Shown here one piece after another: positions 60,959 through 64,000 of a DNA stretch of 64,000 nt (its first letter is position 1; the number at the start of each line of letters is the position of its first letter). The DNA is from Aestuariirhabdus sp049985285. GTDB taxonomy: Bacteria; Pseudomonadota; Gammaproteobacteria; Pseudomonadales; Aestuariirhabdaceae. Where the stretch lies: NCBI RefSeq assembly GCF_049985285.1, contig NZ_JBNIEU010000005.1:1-64000 (forward strand), given 5' to 3'. The position numbers and the translations under genes were made by a program. The notes under the pieces are model-generated. The model saw only the letters and a program-made list of their open reading frames with translations, did not search any database and was not told where the DNA came from.

Positions 60959-62854
60959 TTGCAACCGACCTCTACTGATGACCGCCCCCATGAGATGCTT
61001 GAGATTCGTGATCTGGTGGTTGAATTCGAAATGCCCGGAGGCTCTATCAGGGCGCTTGATCGGGTCTCTTTCAATGTGCGTGAAGGAAAAACCCTCGCGC
61101 TAGTAGGGGAGTCCGGATCCGGAAAGTCAGTATGCTCCCAGGCTATTTTGGGAATACTGCCGGAGAATGCGCGTATTCGGTCTGGCAGTATCGAATTTAG
61201 AGATCCAAATCAGCCTGGAAACTGTGTCAATATTACAGCCCTGGATAATCGTGGCGCGGAAATGCGCAAGATACGTGGGGGCCAAATATCCATTATTTTT
61301 CAGGAGCCGATGGTCTCGATGTCGACGATGCATACCGTCGGAGATCAGGTGAGTGAAGCCCTCTTTTTGCACCGGAAAGTTAGTCGATCAAAAGGGTTAG
61401 AGCTAACTCAGGAGATGCTGGCACTGGTGGGTTTTAGAAATCCACAGCAGGCAATGAAGCTCTATCCGTTTGAGCTCTCCGGTGGTTTGCGTCAGCGGGC
61501 TATGATCGCTATGGCGCTAGTCTGTCATCCGGCGTTACTGATTGCCGATGAACCCACCACCGCACTGGATGTTACGGTACAGAAGCAGATTCTTCGTCTG
61601 ATGCGTCGCCTGCAATCGGAACTGAACATGGGGGTTCTGCTGATAACCCACGACCTGGGTGTGGTTGCCAATATGGCGGATGAGGTCGTGGTGATGTACC
61701 ACGGCCGGGTTATGGAGAGCGGTCCCGCCAAAACCCTGTTTGCGAAGCCCGGGCACGCTTATTTGCAATCTCTATTTCGGGCCGTACCGAGATTTAACTT
61801 GGGGCCTTCGGAGCGCCTGAACCCCATACGTTCGAGTGAAGGTGGGCTTGCAAACATACAGGAACTCTATACTCCCTGGACAGAGCAAGAGCGCCAACAT
61901 GCGCCTCATCTCAGTATAAAAAGCTTGTCAAAAACCTATGTGCAAAGGAATAGCAGTTGGTTCGGAGGTGGGGAAGAGGAGCAGATTCATGCGGTTCGTG
62001 ATTTCAATCTCGATATCGCGGTAGGAGAATCGGTGGGTCTGGTCGGCGAAAGCGGCTGCGGAAAAACCACTCTATCCAAGATGCTGATGCGAGGACTCGA
62101 GCCCAGTACCGGGTCAATATCGTACAATGACCGCGGTGTTACCGTACCGCTGCTGGAGCTGGAAGGGCGGGAGCTGGAGAAGTTTCGGCCACGAATGCAG
62201 TTGGTGTTCCAGGATCCCTATAGCTCCCTTAGCCCGCGCATGACCGTCAATGATATTATCTGCGAGCCGCTACTCATTCATCAGGTGGGAGATAAGAGAT
62301 ACCGTGAGCGACGTGCTTGTGAGCTAATGGAATTAGTTGGGCTCAGGCCCGAACTGCTTAATCGATATCCCCACAGCTTCTCTGGCGGGCAGCGTCAGAG
62401 GATCAGTATCGCTCGAGCGCTGGCTTTGTCTCCTGACTTGCTTATTCTGGACGAGCCTGTATCTGCGCTGGATGTTTCGGTTCAGGCGCAGATACTTAAT
62501 CTGTTAAAAGACCTTCAACGAGAGCTGGGACTCACCTATCTGTTCATTAGTCACAACCTTGCGGTGGTTGATTATATTGCGGAGCGCGTAGTGGTGATGT
62601 GCCATGGTCAAGTTGTAGAAATCGCCCCTGCAGGAGAGCTTTTCGCCAAGCCCCTGCACCCCTACACAAGAGCCCTGATAGACGCAGTACCGGCTCCCGA
62701 CCTCAACCAGTTGCTCGACTTTGACAATCAGGAGGCAGGGTTGGCACAGCCCGAATTTTGGCCCGCTCCCTATACGCTGTCGCCCCATATCAGCAGTGAG
62801 TTGGTGGAAGTGGAAGCCGCTCACTGGGTGAGGATGCATACCGATGAAAGCTAA
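60959..62854 (+). CDS. yejF: Peptide ABC transporter, double ATP-binding protein (YejF-like)
   Basis: 631 residues with two fused ABC domains. First: Walker A GESGSGKSVCSQAILG, signature LSGGLRQRAMIAMAL, Walker B LLIADEPTTALDV. Second: GESGCGKTTLSKML, SFSGGQRQRISIARAL, LLILDEPVSALDV. The oligopeptide C-terminal tail motif is weak. Start TTG 60959 is favoured by AAGGACACAGC upstream. It overlaps the solute-binding gene by 11 bp. yejF usually follows yejABE; here it comes first. Confidence 0.9.
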   Translation: MQPTSTDDRPHEMLEIRDLVVEFEMPGGSIRALDRVSFNVREGKTLALVGESGSGKSVCSQAILGILPENARIRSGSIEFRDPNQPGNCVNITALDNRGAEMRKIRGGQISIIFQEPMVSMSTMHTVGDQVSEALFLHRKVSRSKGLELTQEMLALVGFRNPQQAMKLYPFELSGGLRQRAMIAMALVCHPALLIADEPTTALDVTVQKQILRLMRRLQSELNMGVLLITHDLGVVANMADEVVVMYHGRVMESGPAKTLFAKPGHAYLQSLFRAVPRFNLGPSERLNPIRSSEGGLANIQELYTPWTEQERQHAPHLSIKSLSKTYVQRNSSWFGGGEEEQIHAVRDFNLDIAVGESVGLVGESGCGKTTLSKMLMRGLEPSTGSISYNDRGVTVPLLELEGRELEKFRPRMQLVFQDPYSSLSPRMTVNDIICEPLLIHQVGDKRYRERRACELMELVGLRPELLNRYPHSFSGGQRQRISIARALALSPDLLILDEPVSALDVSVQAQILNLLKDLQRELGLTYLFISHNLAVVDYIAERVVVMCHGQVVEIAPAGELFAKPLHPYTRALIDAVPAPDLNQLLDFDNQEAGLAQPEFWPAPYTLSPHISSELVEVEAAHWVRMHTDES

Positions 62855-64000
62855 ACGTAGTTTATTCCGGTTGCTGTGCCTGCCCCTGTTGGGTTTGCTG
62901 CTGTTGCCGACCTCTTCGCAGGCGATTCAGCCGCAGCCCCCGGAGACCCCCCGGATTATGGAGCTTTTGCCGCCGCAAACTTACGGAAAACCCGGTGGAA
63001 CAATCCGTATGCTAATGGCCAAGTCCAAGGATATTCGAATGATGAATGTCTATGGCTATGCACGGCTGGTCGGCTATGACCGCAACTTTGAGTTGATGCC
63101 CGATATTCTACTCGCCTACGAAAATGAAGATGACCGGGTCTTCACCTTCCACCTTCGTCCCGGACACCGCTGGTCCGACGGTGTTCCTTTTACCGCAGAA
63201 GATTTTCGCTTCTACTGGGAAGACGTAGCGCTGAACAAGGAGCTTTCGCCCTTTGGTCCCTCTAAATCCCTGCAAGTGGACTCTGAGCCACCTTTGGTGG
63301 AGGTCGTCGATGAGCTCACTATCCGTTACAGCTGGAGTACCCCCAACCCTCATTTTTTACCTCTGTTAGCCGGCCCCAGGGCATTGGCGATCTATCTGCC
63401 AGCCCATTATATGCGTCAGTTCCATAAGCAATATGCAGAGCCTGACCGGCTACTGGCCTTGCAAAAGGAGGCGAAAAAGCGAAACTGGGTCGCCCTGTTT
63501 AAATCTCGCGCACATCCCTACAAGATGGACAATCCTGAACTGCCTACGTTGCAGCCCTGGTATAACAGTACGAAACCTCCCGCAGACCGCTTTGTTTTTT
63601 TGCGCAATCCGTTTTATCACCGTGTCGATGCTAAAGGTACGCAGCTTCCCTATATTGACGAGATCGTCGTGAATATCGTTGGAAGCAGCTTGATTGCTGC
63701 CAAGACAAGAGCGGGGGAGAGCGATCTTCAGGGCAGGTATATACGTCTGGATAATTACACCTTTCTTAAAGAGGGTGAAACGCAAAACAATTATCAAGTT
63801 CGGTTTTGGAAGGCTGCGAGAGGGTCTCAGTTTGCCTTTTATCCAAACCTTAACGCAAATGATGATCAGTGGCGCACCCTCAACAGGGATGCGCGTTTTA
63901 GGCGGGCGCTGTCATTGGCGATCAATCGTCATGAAATTAATCAGGTCGTGTATTACGGACTGGCGAGCGAGGGAGGTAATACCCTGCTTCCAGAAAGTAG
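62844..64000 (+). CDS. yejA: Peptide ABC transporter solute-binding protein (YejA-like), cut by window end
   Basis: The reading frame from ATG 62844 stays open to 64000 (385 codons). Signal peptide MKAKRSLFRLLCLPLLGLLLLPTSSQA, then YGKPGGTIRMLM and the family 5 text HRWSDGVPFTAEDFRFYWED and RRALSLAINRHEINQVVYYG. It binds oligopeptides in the periplasm for the ATPase upstream. The membrane subunits should follow outside the window. Confidence 0.9.
   Translation, partial: MKAKRSLFRLLCLPLLGLLLLPTSSQAIQPQPPETPRIMELLPPQTYGKPGGTIRMLMAKSKDIRMMNVYGYARLVGYDRNFELMPDILLAYENEDDRVFTFHLRPGHRWSDGVPFTAEDFRFYWEDVALNKELSPFGPSKSLQVDSEPPLVEVVDELTIRYSWSTPNPHFLPLLAGPRALAIYLPAHYMRQFHKQYAEPDRLLALQKEAKKRNWVALFKSRAHPYKMDNPELPTLQPWYNSTKPPADRFVFLRNPFYHRVDAKGTQLPYIDEIVVNIVGSSLIAAKTRAGESDLQGRYIRLDNYTFLKEGETQNNYQVRFWKAARGSQFAFYPNLNANDDQWRTLNRDARFRRALSLAINRHEINQVVYYGLASEGGNTLLPES

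Overview
The window reads as chromosomal core DNA of a free-living, probably marine, gammaproteobacterium near the Pseudomonadales/Oceanospirillales. The grounds are: gene order infA-clpA-clpS-cspD, trxB-aat-bpt, ftsK-lolA-rarA-crcB-serS-cysG and tusDCBE close to the arrangement known in Pseudomonas; a long (532-residue) Pseudomonas-type isocitrate lyase; malate synthase G; Mqo; HflD/PurB/MnmA; and a Gac/Rsm-type small RNA. I see no phage, insertion sequence or CRISPR. The genus cannot be named from the sequence alone.

Layout. 1-2.7 kb: end of a tRNA-Glu gene, a membrane-anchored M20 peptidase and a LysR regulator. 3-3.6 kb: an AT-richer orphan gene with an ADP-ribosyltransferase-like HGTS motif. 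3.7-11.8 kb: glyoxylate/malate block (aceA and glcB divergent, mqo, a LysR regulator divergent from mqo, and a BASS-family transporter). 11.8-18.6 kb: long minus-strand run nudJ-mnmA-hflD-purB-roxA-GNAT fusion-secretin-like protein. 18.7-25.7 kb: moaC-moaE, cspD, clpS-clpA, infA, bpt, aat, trxB; this holds the complete bacterial N-degron pathway. 25.9-33.3 kb: ftsK-lolA-rarA-crcB-serS-cysG. 33.3-36.5 kb: minus-strand tusDCBE-trpD2-like operon and yccA. 36.8 kb: tRNA-Ser(TGA).

37.2-41.5 kb: a five-gene operon matching tungsten/molybdenum aldehyde oxidoreductase systems of the aorABCDE type (four-cluster ferredoxin subunit, catalytic AOR subunit, FAD/NADH subunit, MoaD-like carrier, small unknown protein). 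Directly downstream on the opposite strand lies an unannotated-looking small RNA (about 41.70 to 41.56 kb) with seven GGA motifs, several in hairpin loops, a strong terminator and an upstream perfect palindrome resembling the GacA box: an RsmZ/CsrB-type RNA. 42-51.3 kb: ald, a glyoxalase II-like hydrolase, a PAS protein plus REC-CheC protein, tcdA convergent with a csdA-csdE fusion, asnS, an AhpD-like protein and a hypothetical protein. 51.6-57.5 kb: pepD, sdaA, small hypothetical genes and a VWA / J-domain / membrane-protein operon. 58.2-64 kb: TetR coupled to a radical SAM protein, a DUF4823-like lipoprotein, a DUF1285-like protein, a double ATPase of a peptide ABC transporter and the beginning of its solute-binding protein, cut by the window end.

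Themes: sulfur transfer recurs (tusBCDE feeding mnmA, csdA-E with tcdA, cysG for sirohaem). Regulated proteolysis is concentrated at 20-25 kb. The most interesting parts are the aor operon with its unexplained last gene, the Rsm-type RNA with its GacA-like box, and the orphan ART-like gene. All functional calls rest on reading motifs by eye; no database search was run.
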